DNA of 64,000 nt from Pedobacter cryoconitis. GTDB taxonomy: Bacteria > Bacteroidota > Bacteroidia > Sphingobacteriales > Sphingobacteriaceae. Within the stretch, counting starts at the first letter, position 1; every line of letters begins with the position of its first letter. The notes under the pieces were generated by a model. The model was not told the origin of the DNA and did no database searches. It saw only the letters and a program-made list of their open reading frames with translations. The stretch spans positions 484,782 to 548,781 of the forward strand of contig NZ_QLLR01000001.1 in the NCBI RefSeq assembly GCF_003259615.1, given 5' to 3'. Shown here piece by piece: positions 50,193 through 61,846 of this stretch. Position numbers and translations under genes: made by a program.

Positions 50193-50555
50193 TGGAGCCG
50201 AAGGGGTTCGAACCCTTGTCCAGTTGCGTGGCAAATTATGCCTTCTACATGCTTATTTTCCACTCTATTTTCGGGATCAGACGGGCCGGAAACCTACCTT
50301 GCCTTTCTCCTTAGGTATTTTATCTTACAACTGTACCATACCTTACAATTGCCAGCGTAATTATTTCGATGCCCCTGATTCCGGCCTAAAAACGCGGCAG
50401 CCAGAGGGACAAAAGCTATTTAATTCTAAATTAAGCAGCTAAGGCGTAGTTATTTTCGCCAATCAAAGTGTGAACGTTCACTTTAAAGTGCTCCCCGTAC
50501 AACGCACTGCATGCTAACATACGTACCTCCGCCCTGTCAAATCCAAAACGGCCCC
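50193..50555 (-). ncRNA. ssrA: transfer-messenger RNA (tmRNA)
   Basis: A 363-base one-piece tmRNA that frees stalled ribosomes and tags their products. The 5' end GGGGCCG (50549-50555) pairs with CGGCTCC at the 3' end (one G-U), and the 3' part has GGTTCGAACCC as T arm. The tag frame (minus strand 50460-50431) reads GENNYALAA then TAA, with the resume Ala encoded just before, a normal Bacteroidota tag. CCA is not encoded. Its 3' end is reused in two decayed copies upstream, so it is an integration target. Confidence 0.95.
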
Positions 50556-50563
50556 AATACGTA

Positions 50564-50595
50564 CAAATATTTGTGGTTAACTACTCCTTTTCAAA
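50564..50595 (-). promoter_or_regulatory. probable promoter of ssrA
   Basis: On the minus strand, TTTG (50595-50592), 20 bases, then AATATTTG (50571-50564). This is one base off the TAnnTTTG consensus, 8 bases before the tmRNA 5' end. Confidence 0.5.
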
Positions 50596-50807
50596 TATCC
50601 ATTACAAATTTACGAAATATTATGCCAATTTCTATATAAAAGAGTCATTTAAGCCATAAATCGGGAATTCAGTTAATAATCAGTAGCTTACATTATAGAC
50701 GTTAACTATTTAACATAGAAATAAATGATTGTGATTATTTCATCCAATATCATAAATTTATACTGCTTTGCAATTACCGGGGCACAAGAAAGTATCTGAT
50801 ATATTAA

Positions 50808-53081
<2,274 letters not shown>

Positions 53082-53108
53082 TTATTTTAAGACTTAAATG
53101 ATATACTA

Positions 53109-53141
53109 AAATTAAGGCACCGGATTACGGTGCCTTAATTT
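53109..53141. terminator. bidirectional terminator
   Basis: AAATTAAGGCACCG and CGGTGCCTTAATTT form a 14-bp stem with a five-base loop between the convergent katG and DoxX-like genes. Confidence 0.85.
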
Positions 53142-53479
53142 ATTTCCAGGAGTCTCAATAAGAAGATGACTCCATTCAAGACGAAAAAGATGAAGGAAGG
53201 CAACGAAAGTAAAAACCCATCCTTCATTTTAATACGTACACCAAAGCCAATCAACATCAGTAATGCAAGTCCTCCCGCTGAAATTATTGCAATTGGATGC
53301 CATACAAATCCAACTAATAAACCTATCCCCCCAAGCAACTGTAAGCCACCTACCAGATTTCTAAATTCCCTCAATCCATATCGTTCAAATTCATTGGTCA
53401 TTCCAGCATTCAAAAAGAATATAACTCCATAATAAAGGAAAGATAAACTCGAAATGAAGGTTAAAATGATCAACAACAT
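53135..53479 (-). CDS. DoxX-like membrane protein 1
   Basis: 114 residues, four hydrophobic segments, with the DoxX-like pattern FERYGLREFRNLVGGLQLLGGIGLLVGFVWHP. Its start overlaps the end of the gene before it (53470-53479) by 10 bases, so the two are translationally coupled paralogues. DoxX proteins occur with thiosulfate or oxidative stress genes, but this branch is untested. Confidence 0.78.
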   Translation of the reverse strand: MLLIILTFISSLSFLYYGVIFFLNAGMTNEFERYGLREFRNLVGGLQLLGGIGLLVGFVWHPIAIISAGGLALLMLIGFGVRIKMKDGFLLSLPSFIFFVLNGVIFLLRLLEIN

Positions 53480-53826
53480 TTAAAAAAATAACCAGAATGA
53501 ACGCCTGCTACAAATATTGACAGCATCAATAAAATAAATGATGGAATGAATTTTCGTAAAGGATTTCTAACCTTTAGATGAGCAATTTGGGCACAAATCA
53601 TTAACAAAGCCATTAGTAATGCAGCCGAAAATACCGGCGATTCATACCATATACCCACAACCAATAGCGTTGACAGGGCAATTTTCGTAGCGCCTACCAT
53701 ATTCCTGACAAGATCCGGAATACCATATTGTTTAAATTCTTTAACAATGTTATCAAAACGGCCAATCCAGACCAAACAGATTGATAAGGCAATTATGAGC
53801 TGAGCAAAATTAGAAAGGTTAATCAT
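53470..53826 (-). CDS. DoxX-like membrane protein 2
   Basis: 118 residues from ATG 53826 (an in-frame TTG lies further upstream at 53862). Four hydrophobic segments with FKQYGIPDLVRNMVGATKIALSTLLVVGIWYESP, the same pattern as the next gene. Together they may form a small heteromer in the inner membrane. Confidence 0.75.
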   Translation of the reverse strand: MINLSNFAQLIIALSICLVWIGRFDNIVKEFKQYGIPDLVRNMVGATKIALSTLLVVGIWYESPVFSAALLMALLMICAQIAHLKVRNPLRKFIPSFILLMLSIFVAGVHSGYFFKCC

Positions 53827-53888
53827 CAGAGTTGTTTTAGCATAGTATAAATGTGATTTCAACTATTTTTTGTCGGTGGTTTACTTGA

Positions 53889-53999
53889 TTATTTATCATG
53901 ATGTTGCTGCCTGTTTTGGGCAAAAAACAACGTAATCGCAAAACCAATATATAGAATTGAAACAATGGCCGTAAGGACAATCAGATCTAAATTTTCCAT
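53889..53999 (-). CDS. 36-residue single-helix membrane protein
   Basis: Reads MENLDLIVLTAIVSILYIGF then AITLFFAQNRQQHHDK: one hydrophobic helix with a basic, His-rich tail. ATG 53999 lies one base after the stop of the gene at 54001-54177, so the two form a coupled pair. Not recognised. The short length and tight coupling are typical of small subunits of membrane complexes. Confidence 0.6.
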   Translation of the reverse strand: MENLDLIVLTAIVSILYIGFAITLFFAQNRQQHHDK

Positions 54000-54000
54000 G

Positions 54001-54177
54001 TTAATTTGGTTTTTTCATGTTAAAATATATTAACAAGCCTATCATTGTTGGTGGCCATAACCCGATAAATATTGCCCGATCGTGATCTTTTAATACCATG
54101 AAATAGTATTCAGATAAGAAAATAACGATAATCGTCATTGTCAAAATGGCGAATTCGATTTTGGAGAACTTCTTCAT
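54001..54177 (-). CDS. 58-residue two-helix membrane protein
   Basis: Reads MKKFSKIEFAILTMTIIVIF, then LSEYYFMVLKDHDRAIFIGL, then WPPTMIGLLIYFNMKKPN: two hydrophobic helices with an acidic loop between. It ends one base before the 36-residue gene. It is unrecognised, but the charge pattern and the coupling argue for a real gene. Confidence 0.6.
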   Translation of the reverse strand: MKKFSKIEFAILTMTIIVIFLSEYYFMVLKDHDRAIFIGLWPPTMIGLLIYFNMKKPN

Positions 54178-54600
54178 ATATTTTGGAATTGATTAAAATT
54201 ATAAGAGATTGATTACTCAGTTTTGAGGCACTAAATAGCCAACCCGCAGGCTAATGAAAAGGTCATTGCGGGCAAGTAAAATGATGGGATGTCTAAAGAA
54301 TAATTACCAGGCTCATAGGCCACTGGTAATGCAGAAGTCAGGACTTATTATGCCTGTTTTTTAATAGTCTATATCTTTGCAGAAAAGGATCGGATAATCA
54401 GTAATTGACTAATAAACAGCGTGGTTATAAAGCATAAAGAATATTAAAGCCAAATTGTTTTTAATAAATCCATTCCTTGCTGCTTTTTTATTCAGTTCAT
54501 CTAAATAGTTAGAATAATATACAATAAAGCAACAAAACGGCCCTTTTAGTAAGCTTCTGCAAATTGAAGCTTATATTTACTTTGTCTGATACAGATGGGA
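54178..54600. other. gene-free stretch with two short inverted repeats
   Basis: CCCGCA...TGCGGG (54243-54272) and ATTACCAG...CTGGTAAT (54303-54330) lie upstream of the minus-strand small-protein pair and could fold in its 5' leader. No open reading frame, tRNA or promoter was convincing in the rest. Confidence 0.35.
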
Positions 54601-55322
54601 CTACAAATAGTCTTTGGTTTTTTTAAATTCTTCAAAAGATCTTTTGATATAATTATGAAGATCATAATCGCCCCATTTCCGGATGTCTTCATTCTTTGGC
54701 CAGTAAGCTGATTTAAACTCTTCCAGATCTTCATCTTTGATCGGAACGATCAGCTTAATCTTTTCCTTATTGAACCTGCTGGCCACTTCTGTATAATCAG
54801 ATTCACGGGTGATAAATTGCCCTAATCTCTTTGCCCGCTTGCCATCCTGACTAAAAGTCTCATATAAATAAGTCAGCGGACTACCACCTAGTGGTGATAA
54901 CATTCCAATGGATGGCTTACCATTTGTAAAAATCCCTTTAGCTTTGAAGTCTGCCTGAGCATCCCGTAAACCCTGCAACCTGGATTGTCCTGTTATTTTC
55001 ACTTCCCTTAACTGAGTTGAGGAAGCTCTGAGATAAATAACCAGGTCTTTTAAATTACTGACACTGATCTTCTTATCCAAATACCCATCCAGTGAAATCT
55101 GAAGTGTATCGCCTTCTTGTGCTAAATATCAAATAAACCAAAGTTGTTAGTTGGATTTGTATAACCGGTTCTTTGATTATGAACCGATGCCCCTGCCACT
55201 CTTGTTTTTGACCCCTCTTCAAATATAACTCCGCTTAGCATTTTTTGAGATTGGCCTTTCACCGGCACGAAGGATAACATTAAGGTAAATACCAATAATA
55301 TCTGTACGAAAATTAGCTTCAT
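54601..55322 (-). pseudogene. frameshifted secreted protein with carboxypeptidase-like regulatory domain
   Basis: ATG 55322 opens a signal peptide (ending VPVKGQSQ) and LSGVIFEEGSKTRVAGASVHNQRTGY..NFGLFDI, then stops at 55122. The adjoining frame continues LAQEGDTLQISLDGYLDKKI... and STQLREVKITGQ down to 54601. One more A/T in the run at 55124-55126 rejoins them as a 240-residue Bacteroidota protein of the CarboxypepD_reg-like (TonB-receptor-like plug N-terminus) type with an unknown C-terminal domain. It is either a true pseudogene or a sequencing slip. Confidence 0.8.
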
Positions 55323-55525
55323 TCTCTAAAAATAGGCACAAGAAAAAAAAACTTTCAATAATTAACACTCTTTAACCTGAATGTTAATTATTGTTAACGG
55401 TTAATGCTAAACTCCGGGCAGCTTATTTTGTAATTCACTATAAATGAACAGGCTGTAAGCCCGCCTATCTGATTAAATAAGATAATTCAACTAATTTATT
55501 TATAATCATTATAAATAATATATAT

Positions 55526-56092
55526 TTGGCGAATATTATCCAATCCAACTTGGCAGCAATAAAAGACATAAACTCATCCGGTACGCTTCATATCGACAAG
55601 GAAACTTTCGAATGGATTTACACGCTTTATTGGGAAAAAGTTTATGCGATCTGTTACAATAACATTCGTGAAATGGAGCCTGCTAAAGAAATGGTTCAGG
55701 ATATTTTCAAATCACTTTGGGAAAGAAGGGAAAACCTTGAGCTTGAAAAAGCAGAGCATTATCTTGTTCGTTCTGCGAAGTTCAAGACTTTTGAGTACAT
55801 CAGAAATAAAGTCAGCAGAGAAAAACATATAGGAATGAAAATGCAAAGCTGCACGATGTCTACCAATTGCACCGAAGAACATATCCTGTTTAACAGCCTG
55901 AAAGAAAAAGTAAATCTGCTGGTCGAACGGCTCCCATGCCAATGCAGGAGGGTTTATAAAATGAGCAGAGAAGATGGTTTGGGCAATAAGGAAATTGCTT
56001 CTAACCTGCTGATCTCGGAAAGGGCTGTGGAATATCATATCTCTAAAGCAACCAATATGCTGAAACTCAATCTTGCTAATTACGCTAATTAA
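55526..56092 (+). CDS. ECF RNA polymerase sigma factor
   Basis: 188 residues. Region 2 lies near 30-95 (ETFEWIYTLYWEKVYAICYNNIREMEPAKEMVQDIFKSLWERR) and region 4 near 125-185 (LPCQCRRVYKMSREDGLGNKEIASNLLISERAVEYHISKATNML). It belongs to the FecI-like group controlling TonB receptors in Bacteroidota. The start is TTG at 55526, overlapping a perfect -7-like box (TATATTTG, 55521-55528). A second TTG at 55550 is an alternative. The FecR-like gene follows. Confidence 0.85.
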   Translation: MANIIQSNLAAIKDINSSGTLHIDKETFEWIYTLYWEKVYAICYNNIREMEPAKEMVQDIFKSLWERRENLELEKAEHYLVRSAKFKTFEYIRNKVSREKHIGMKMQSCTMSTNCTEEHILFNSLKEKVNLLVERLPCQCRRVYKMSREDGLGNKEIASNLLISERAVEYHISKATNMLKLNLANYAN

Positions 56093-56142
56093 TTTAAACA
56101 GGCTCTTATATTTTGTCTAAGTTTGTATTAAGAATAGCCTGC

Positions 56143-56814
56143 ATGAAAATAAGTAAAGAACTTATCGAAAAATATCACCTTGGCGAATGCGATCTGCAGG
56201 AAAGCAAATTCGTGGAGGAATGGCTATTTTCTGAAGAAACCGACCAGGAACTGGAACTTCCTTCACATGAAAACAAAGCTGATCTTAAAACCCAGCTATG
56301 GGAAGAAATCCAGCAGGTTTTACCATCCGGATTACCTGCCCCAAAAGCAGTACCAGTACGTATGCTTGCTAATAAATCTTCAAAAATTATATACTGGGCA
56401 AGCAGGACCGCAGCTATTTTAATCCTGGGACTCTCTTCACTCATCGGTTATCATTTATATTTTACACCTGATGATCCTTTAGGGCTGGTTTCCATAAATA
56501 ACACTTCTTTACTGGAAGTAAGACATATCGATTCCAAAGCGTACTGCATTTCGCTGGCACCAGAATCGACTGCAAAAATCAACTATCAAACGGGCAATAT
56601 TGACTTCTCCGGAAGTATCATTATCTCTCCAAAAAAAGATATTGAATTAAGTATCGGTGGAAGCGAAGGCAAAATGACCTTTAAAACCGGGCAAACCTAT
56701 ATCGCTATGAACGGCAAATCAGGATACGACAGGTTTATCCTGATCAATGAAAGAAACTTGATGGATCTGCCGCCAGTACTTCAAAAACAGCTTATCAACA
56801 AGTTTAGCATCTAA
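56143..56814 (+). CDS. FecR-like anti-sigma factor
   Basis: 223 residues from ATG 56143. An N-terminal cytoplasmic zinc-free anti-sigma-like region, one membrane helix (IIYWASRTAAILILGLSSLIGYHLYF, about 92-117), then a periplasmic FecR-like part (SINNTSLLEVRHIDSKAYCISLAPESTAKINYQTGN...). The membrane position lets a receptor signal free the sigma factor. It is shorter than most FecR proteins, lacking the usual C-terminal signalling domain end. It lies 50 bases after the sigma gene. Confidence 0.8.
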   Translation: MKISKELIEKYHLGECDLQESKFVEEWLFSEETDQELELPSHENKADLKTQLWEEIQQVLPSGLPAPKAVPVRMLANKSSKIIYWASRTAAILILGLSSLIGYHLYFTPDDPLGLVSINNTSLLEVRHIDSKAYCISLAPESTAKINYQTGNIDFSGSIIISPKKDIELSIGGSEGKMTFKTGQTYIAMNGKSGYDRFILINERNLMDLPPVLQKQLINKFSI

Positions 56815-56834
56815 TTCTCTCCTAAGAAACCATA

Positions 56835-58055
56835 ATGTATCATCCGTTTAAAACTTTTCTGCTGCCCTGCTTACTGAGCTTATTCTTTTGCTCTTCCTGT
56901 CATCAAAATAATCACCAGGATTTAAGCCCGTCAAAGAAAAAATACAGCGTCTATATTCTCGGTAAAGACGGAAAAGAATATTTACTGGAAACGGATTCTT
57001 TAAACAGCGGATCTTTACGGCCGGAAGAAAAAGGTGCTTTACTGGACGGAGAGGTAATGGATCGTGATGTTATCGTACATAAGGGTTATTATTATCATTT
57101 GAGCAGGAAAAAAGCATCTTTCGAAAAGTACAAACTGAATGGCAGCACATTGACTCTTTTGGCTGCGATGCCGCTGAAAGATTTCTCTATCGAAAATTTC
57201 AACTGGGTTTCCAAGGACACTTTATTACTGACTGGCTTGAACAAAAGTGATTATACACAAGTCAAATATATATTGGTGAATACAGATAAGATGTTAAAAG
57301 TATCTGCTGGTGATATTAACATCCCCCGCCCCAGTGGAAAATTCACTTCTGTATCAATCGGTTTCGCTGAATTGAGAAAAGATAAGATGTTGTTGGGCTA
57401 TACTTATAATGAGCAGTTGAGCTCTTCAAATTATAGTACCAGTGATACAACCTATGTATCAGTTATCAAATATCCGGAAATGCGGTTAATCAAAACTGAT
57501 AAAGATACCCGCTCCACTTCCCCGGGAGGGACCAATACGATACAGTCTTATTCTTTCAATGATGAACAGGGGAACTATTATTTCATGTCTTGTCCCGGAA
57601 TCGCTTTAGGCAACCGACCGGAATTACCGACTGGAATATTCCGGATCAATGCCGGACAGGAAACGATAGATAAATCATACTTTTTTGATATTTCCGGCTC
57701 CATAATTCAAAATCATGCTTATGGTATCTGGTATCTTGGTCATCATAAAGCTATCATCAGAAGTGAAAGAAAGGACTTATTTAAAGGTTTAAGTGATCAT
57801 TACAGTACAGCTCATTTTGAATTTTATGTGATCGACCTGATCAAAAAAGATATAAAAAAACTCGCTCTTCCGCTGGACAAAGGAACAAGAAGAGAGTGTG
57901 TAATTGTTAAGGATAATATAGCCTTTATCGCAGTAAACTCCACCTTAAATGGCAATTATATCTGGCTGTATAACATTAGCGATGGTACGTTAAAAAAAGG
58001 TCTTCAATTGGCAGGAGACACGGATTTCATCATGAGAGCAGACAAATTGAATTAG
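56835..58055 (+). CDS. DUF4374 lipoprotein, copy 1
   Basis: 406 residues. The signal peptide ends CSSC (Cys22 lipidated). The rest is a beta-propeller-like DUF4374 region (YSVYILGKDGKEYLLETDSLNSGSL, YPEMRLIKTDKDTRSTSPGG, GIFRINAGQETIDKSYFFDISG). DUF4374 proteins accompany TonB-dependent receptors in iron-uptake loci. They are thought to handle a siderophore or haem, but the ligand is unknown. It lies between the anti-sigma gene and the receptor. Confidence 0.8.
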   Translation: MYHPFKTFLLPCLLSLFFCSSCHQNNHQDLSPSKKKYSVYILGKDGKEYLLETDSLNSGSLRPEEKGALLDGEVMDRDVIVHKGYYYHLSRKKASFEKYKLNGSTLTLLAAMPLKDFSIENFNWVSKDTLLLTGLNKSDYTQVKYILVNTDKMLKVSAGDINIPRPSGKFTSVSIGFAELRKDKMLLGYTYNEQLSSSNYSTSDTTYVSVIKYPEMRLIKTDKDTRSTSPGGTNTIQSYSFNDEQGNYYFMSCPGIALGNRPELPTGIFRINAGQETIDKSYFFDISGSIIQNHAYGIWYLGHHKAIIRSERKDLFKGLSDHYSTAHFEFYVIDLIKKDIKKLALPLDKGTRRECVIVKDNIAFIAVNSTLNGNYIWLYNISDGTLKKGLQLAGDTDFIMRADKLN

Positions 58056-58148
58056 CGCCTTAATTTATTTTAATATTTTTTTACTGTTACACCTTCGGAA
58101 AAGTAGTTCTTATGCTACTAACAGTATAAACACACCCATATTAAAATA

Positions 58149-60542
58149 ATGTCATTTCGAAAAATTCTACTTTCATTAGCTATAACGGCACTATCCTTCG
58201 CTGCTTACGCACAAAACTCAGCTACAATTTCAGGATATGTCAAAGACAGTACATCGGTAATTACAGGTGCTACGCTGTTCTTAAAAAACACGAAAACAGG
58301 GGCCGTTACCGGCAACGACGGATACTATGAACTTAAGGGGGTATTACCCGGTAATTATACGATTATCGCTTCTTACATGGGTTATGTAACCAGCTCAAAG
58401 CAGGTGTTTTTAAAACCTGGTCAACAATTCAATTTATCATTTACTTTAAAAAAGAATTATCAGGAACTTGACAATGTTGCCATTACCGGGAAAACAAAAA
58501 GTCAGGAAATTAAAGAATCTGGTTTCGCTGTTAATGCGATTGACCTTAAAAAGTTCGCCAACACAACTGCCGATCTTAACCAGGTACTGAACAGAAGTGC
58601 TGGTATTAAAATCAGAGAGCAAGGCGGATTAGGTTCTGATTTCAAATTCACAATGAATGGCCTTTCTGGCAAACAAGTTAAATTCTTTCTGGATGGCATC
58701 CCAATGGAAACCTTTGGAAGTGCAATGTCACTCAACAATATCCCGGTCAACCTTGCTGAAAGAATTGAGATTTATAAAGGTGTTGTACCAGTAGAGCTGG
58801 GTTCTGACGCATTAGGTGGCGCTATCAATATAGTCACTGACCAGCATACTAAAAAGTTTCTGGATGCAAGTTATAGCTATGGCTCTTTCAATACGAGCCG
58901 TGCTGCGCTGGCAGGTAGGTTTACTACGGATAAAAGCGGGCTTATTTTCAATTTCAGCGGGTATCATAATTACTCGGACAATGATTATTTAATGCGCAAC
59001 AATCCGGAATACGGTGCACCAATACAGGTCAACGAAGGTGGCGTTGTTGTCCAGAAAGATGCTTATCGTTTCCATGATGCCTATAAATCTACAATGGGAC
59101 AGATGGATGTGGGTGTCGTTAATAAATCATGGGCAGACCAATTATCCCTTGGTTTTCTTTACTCTTCCTTGTACAAGGAAATACAAACTGGCGCAAGTCA
59201 GAATATTGTTTACGGTGGCGCGACTAATAATGAGCAATTTTTCATGCCCAGCCTTAAATACAAGAAAAATGATTTTCTGTTAAAGGGCTTGTCAGTAAAT
59301 GCAACAGCTTCTTATTCTACCACAAAATCACATGTAACAGATACTTCTGGTTATAAATATGGATGGGGAGGGATTGTAAAACCAGAAGAGATTGCTGGCG
59401 AAATCGGAGGTGTAAAAACTATCTACCGCTATAAGAATAATACGGCTATCGGAAGAATAAACCTGGCCTATAAAATTGATGACCAGCAAAGTATTAATCT
59501 AAATTACAGTTATAGTCATTTCAGCCGCTCTGCAAAAGAGGAGTTGGGCAGACTAAAAGATAATCCATTCGCTATTCCGAATACGATCACAAAAAACATT
59601 CTGGGGCTGGCTTATCAGCGTACTTTATGGAAGGACAAACTGACTATTACACCTTTTGCAAAATACTACGGATACGATGCTTTTGTGCCGAATGCAGTTT
59701 CTTTAGGGGGTTCCAACGGATGGGAAAACGCAGATAGCCGGACGCATCAGGACAATTTCGGTTATGGAATAGCTTCCAGATTTAAAATCAATGAAAATGC
59801 AGGGATCAAAGCTTCGTTTGAGCATGCTTATCGTCTGCAAGAGCCTGATGAGTTATTTGGTGATGGTATAAATGTAGTTTCAAATACTGCTTTAAAGCCT
59901 GAGAAAAGTGACAATATCAATGTTGGCTTATATTATCACTATCAGCTGAATGACCATAGAATTGCTTTTGATGCTTCTTACTTCTATAGAAATGCAAAAG
60001 ACTTTATTTATATGGCTGTACCTGCTGGCAGATATTCTAACTATCTGAACGTAGGCAAAGCAGAAATTAGTGGAGTAGAAGGTGAAGTCAGTTATAACTA
60101 CCGCCAGCTATTGGAGTTTTCTGTAAATGCAACTTATCAGAATGCGAGAAATAATCAGGAATTTCAGGCTGGTAGCACGACAATTAAAGATGCTACCTTC
60201 AGGGATAAAATACCTAATCAGCCGTGGGTATATGGAAATGCCAGCATTGGCATTGGTAAAAATGATTTGCTGGGCAAAGATTCGCGCCTGCAGTTTAACT
60301 GGTCAACTCAGTATGTACATTGGTTTTATCTGACCTGGGAATCACTGGGCAGCAAGGAATCCAATAATAAAATCCCAAGTCAATTAACACATAATGCAAG
60401 CCTTGCCTATTCATTTAAGGGTGGCAGGTATAATATTTCTGCCGAGTCTTTTAACGTCACCAATGTGATCGCTTATGATAATTTCAGATTGCAAAAACCA
60501 GGCAGGTCATTTTATGTAAAACTGCGCTACTTCATTAAATAA
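58149..60542 (+). CDS. TonB-dependent receptor
   Basis: 797 residues. Signal peptide (AAYAQ), a carboxypeptidase-like regulatory domain (about 25-110: ATISGYVKDSTSVITGATLFLKNTKTG), a plug (about 120-235: LNQVLNRSAGIKIREQGG, GVVPVELGSDALGGAINIVTD), then a 22-strand barrel ending KLRYFIK. The plug and size fit siderophore-type receptors. No TonB-box-adjacent signalling domain is seen, although the sigma/FecR pair upstream is likely to respond to it. It is co-directional with the DUF4374 genes on both sides. Confidence 0.92.
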   Translation: MSFRKILLSLAITALSFAAYAQNSATISGYVKDSTSVITGATLFLKNTKTGAVTGNDGYYELKGVLPGNYTIIASYMGYVTSSKQVFLKPGQQFNLSFTLKKNYQELDNVAITGKTKSQEIKESGFAVNAIDLKKFANTTADLNQVLNRSAGIKIREQGGLGSDFKFTMNGLSGKQVKFFLDGIPMETFGSAMSLNNIPVNLAERIEIYKGVVPVELGSDALGGAINIVTDQHTKKFLDASYSYGSFNTSRAALAGRFTTDKSGLIFNFSGYHNYSDNDYLMRNNPEYGAPIQVNEGGVVVQKDAYRFHDAYKSTMGQMDVGVVNKSWADQLSLGFLYSSLYKEIQTGASQNIVYGGATNNEQFFMPSLKYKKNDFLLKGLSVNATASYSTTKSHVTDTSGYKYGWGGIVKPEEIAGEIGGVKTIYRYKNNTAIGRINLAYKIDDQQSINLNYSYSHFSRSAKEELGRLKDNPFAIPNTITKNILGLAYQRTLWKDKLTITPFAKYYGYDAFVPNAVSLGGSNGWENADSRTHQDNFGYGIASRFKINENAGIKASFEHAYRLQEPDELFGDGINVVSNTALKPEKSDNINVGLYYHYQLNDHRIAFDASYFYRNAKDFIYMAVPAGRYSNYLNVGKAEISGVEGEVSYNYRQLLEFSVNATYQNARNNQEFQAGSTTIKDATFRDKIPNQPWVYGNASIGIGKNDLLGKDSRLQFNWSTQYVHWFYLTWESLGSKESNNKIPSQLTHNASLAYSFKGGRYNISAESFNVTNVIAYDNFRLQKPGRSFYVKLRYFIK

Positions 60543-60586
60543 TCAATAAACAAATACCATTTTATTCTTAAAACCAACTCAACATC

Positions 60587-61798
60587 ATGTTAAAAACAGT
60601 CAATAAATTTTTCCCTTTACTCGCGTCAGTCGTACTTATCTCAGGACTCTCCGCTTGTAAAAAAAACGACAGCAAAACAACGGATGAAAATCCTCCTGTA
60701 GTTCAAAGTACTTACAGTCTGAGAGTATCCTCAGGATCACCTGCTGCTGAATATATTTTGCAGGCAGGCTCTTTAACAAGTGGCACTGCAACACTGGTAG
60801 GAACAGGAGTAGCAACGACTTTGACTACAATTACCGCCAGAAACGGATTTTATTATGGATTGAACGATGCAGGCAACCTGGTTAAGTATACTTCTAACAA
60901 TAAGATCAATACTATTGTTAAAGAAATTCCTTTTACTCAGATCAGCTGGGCATATTATGCTAGTTTCTACAAATGGAAGGATGATAAAACGCTTGTTCTT
61001 TTTAGTTCGAACGGATCAATACAATTTGAATACGCCATTCTTAATGTAGAAACGATGGCCATTACTGCCAGCGGTAAAATAAATGTTCCGGGACTACTTA
61101 AAGATCACTATTTCTGGGGGTATGCCGCTACAATTACTGACAACAAGGTAAATCTTACCTATACACAAAATGCAAATGCTGGTGACAACCTTTCAGTAGA
61201 TACAACTTACCTGGCAACATTTGATTATCCTGCAATGAATAACGTGAAGGTAACAAAAGATACAAGATTCACTTTACCTGAACATTATTCTTTAAATATG
61301 CCAAACTCATTTGTAGAAAATGGGAACTCTTATTTTATTGCGTCTCCAAATATCTGGACAACTTCGAATAAAAATAAGCCATTCGGTATCTACCGTGTAA
61401 AAAATGGAGCTTCACAAATTGATCCTGATTATTTCTATGAAATAACAGACAGAAATAAAGAAGAAGCAATGGGATTATTTTATATCGGTAACGGAAAAGC
61501 AATCGTAAAATTCATTGATAAAACTCAGATTACCGACTATAAATCTTATAGCGTTGGATTTATCGCAGATTACTACGTAGTAGACGTGGTGAACCAAACT
61601 AAAACCAAGTTGAATATCCCTAAAAGTATCAGTGGTAGTTTTACAGAAAATGTCCTGGTTGAAAATGGATTAGTTTCTATTGCAGCACAAACGGCAGATG
61701 GATACTATATCTACCAATATAACCCATCAACTTCTGCGGTTACCAAAGGCTTAAAACTCGAAGGGATTACATCTTTATCACGTTTAGACAAACTTTAA
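60587..61798 (+). CDS. DUF4374 lipoprotein, copy 2
   Basis: 403 residues. The signal ends LISGLSAC, lipobox Cys25. A DUF4374 propeller-like body follows, alignable with copy 1 (YSLRVSSGSPAAEYILQAGSLTSG, FDYPAMNNVKVTKDTRFTLPE, FGIYRVKNGASQIDPDYFYEITD, GLKLEGITSL near the end). Two copies flanking one receptor may take different forms of the ligand, or one may be regulatory. It ends the operon and is followed by a terminator. Confidence 0.82.
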   Translation: MLKTVNKFFPLLASVVLISGLSACKKNDSKTTDENPPVVQSTYSLRVSSGSPAAEYILQAGSLTSGTATLVGTGVATTLTTITARNGFYYGLNDAGNLVKYTSNNKINTIVKEIPFTQISWAYYASFYKWKDDKTLVLFSSNGSIQFEYAILNVETMAITASGKINVPGLLKDHYFWGYAATITDNKVNLTYTQNANAGDNLSVDTTYLATFDYPAMNNVKVTKDTRFTLPEHYSLNMPNSFVENGNSYFIASPNIWTTSNKNKPFGIYRVKNGASQIDPDYFYEITDRNKEEAMGLFYIGNGKAIVKFIDKTQITDYKSYSVGFIADYYVVDVVNQTKTKLNIPKSISGSFTENVLVENGLVSIAAQTADGYYIYQYNPSTSAVTKGLKLEGITSLSRLDKL

Positions 61799-61846
61799 TT
61801 CTAATTGCGCTCTTCCCTTTTTATTGCTGCTTATGCAGCTTAAGAA

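Noticed and set aside
50193..50270. tRNA-like 3' portion read as a free tRNA gene
   Set aside because: The 5' partner arm lies 360 bases away and a peptide-tag frame lies between, so it is tmRNA.
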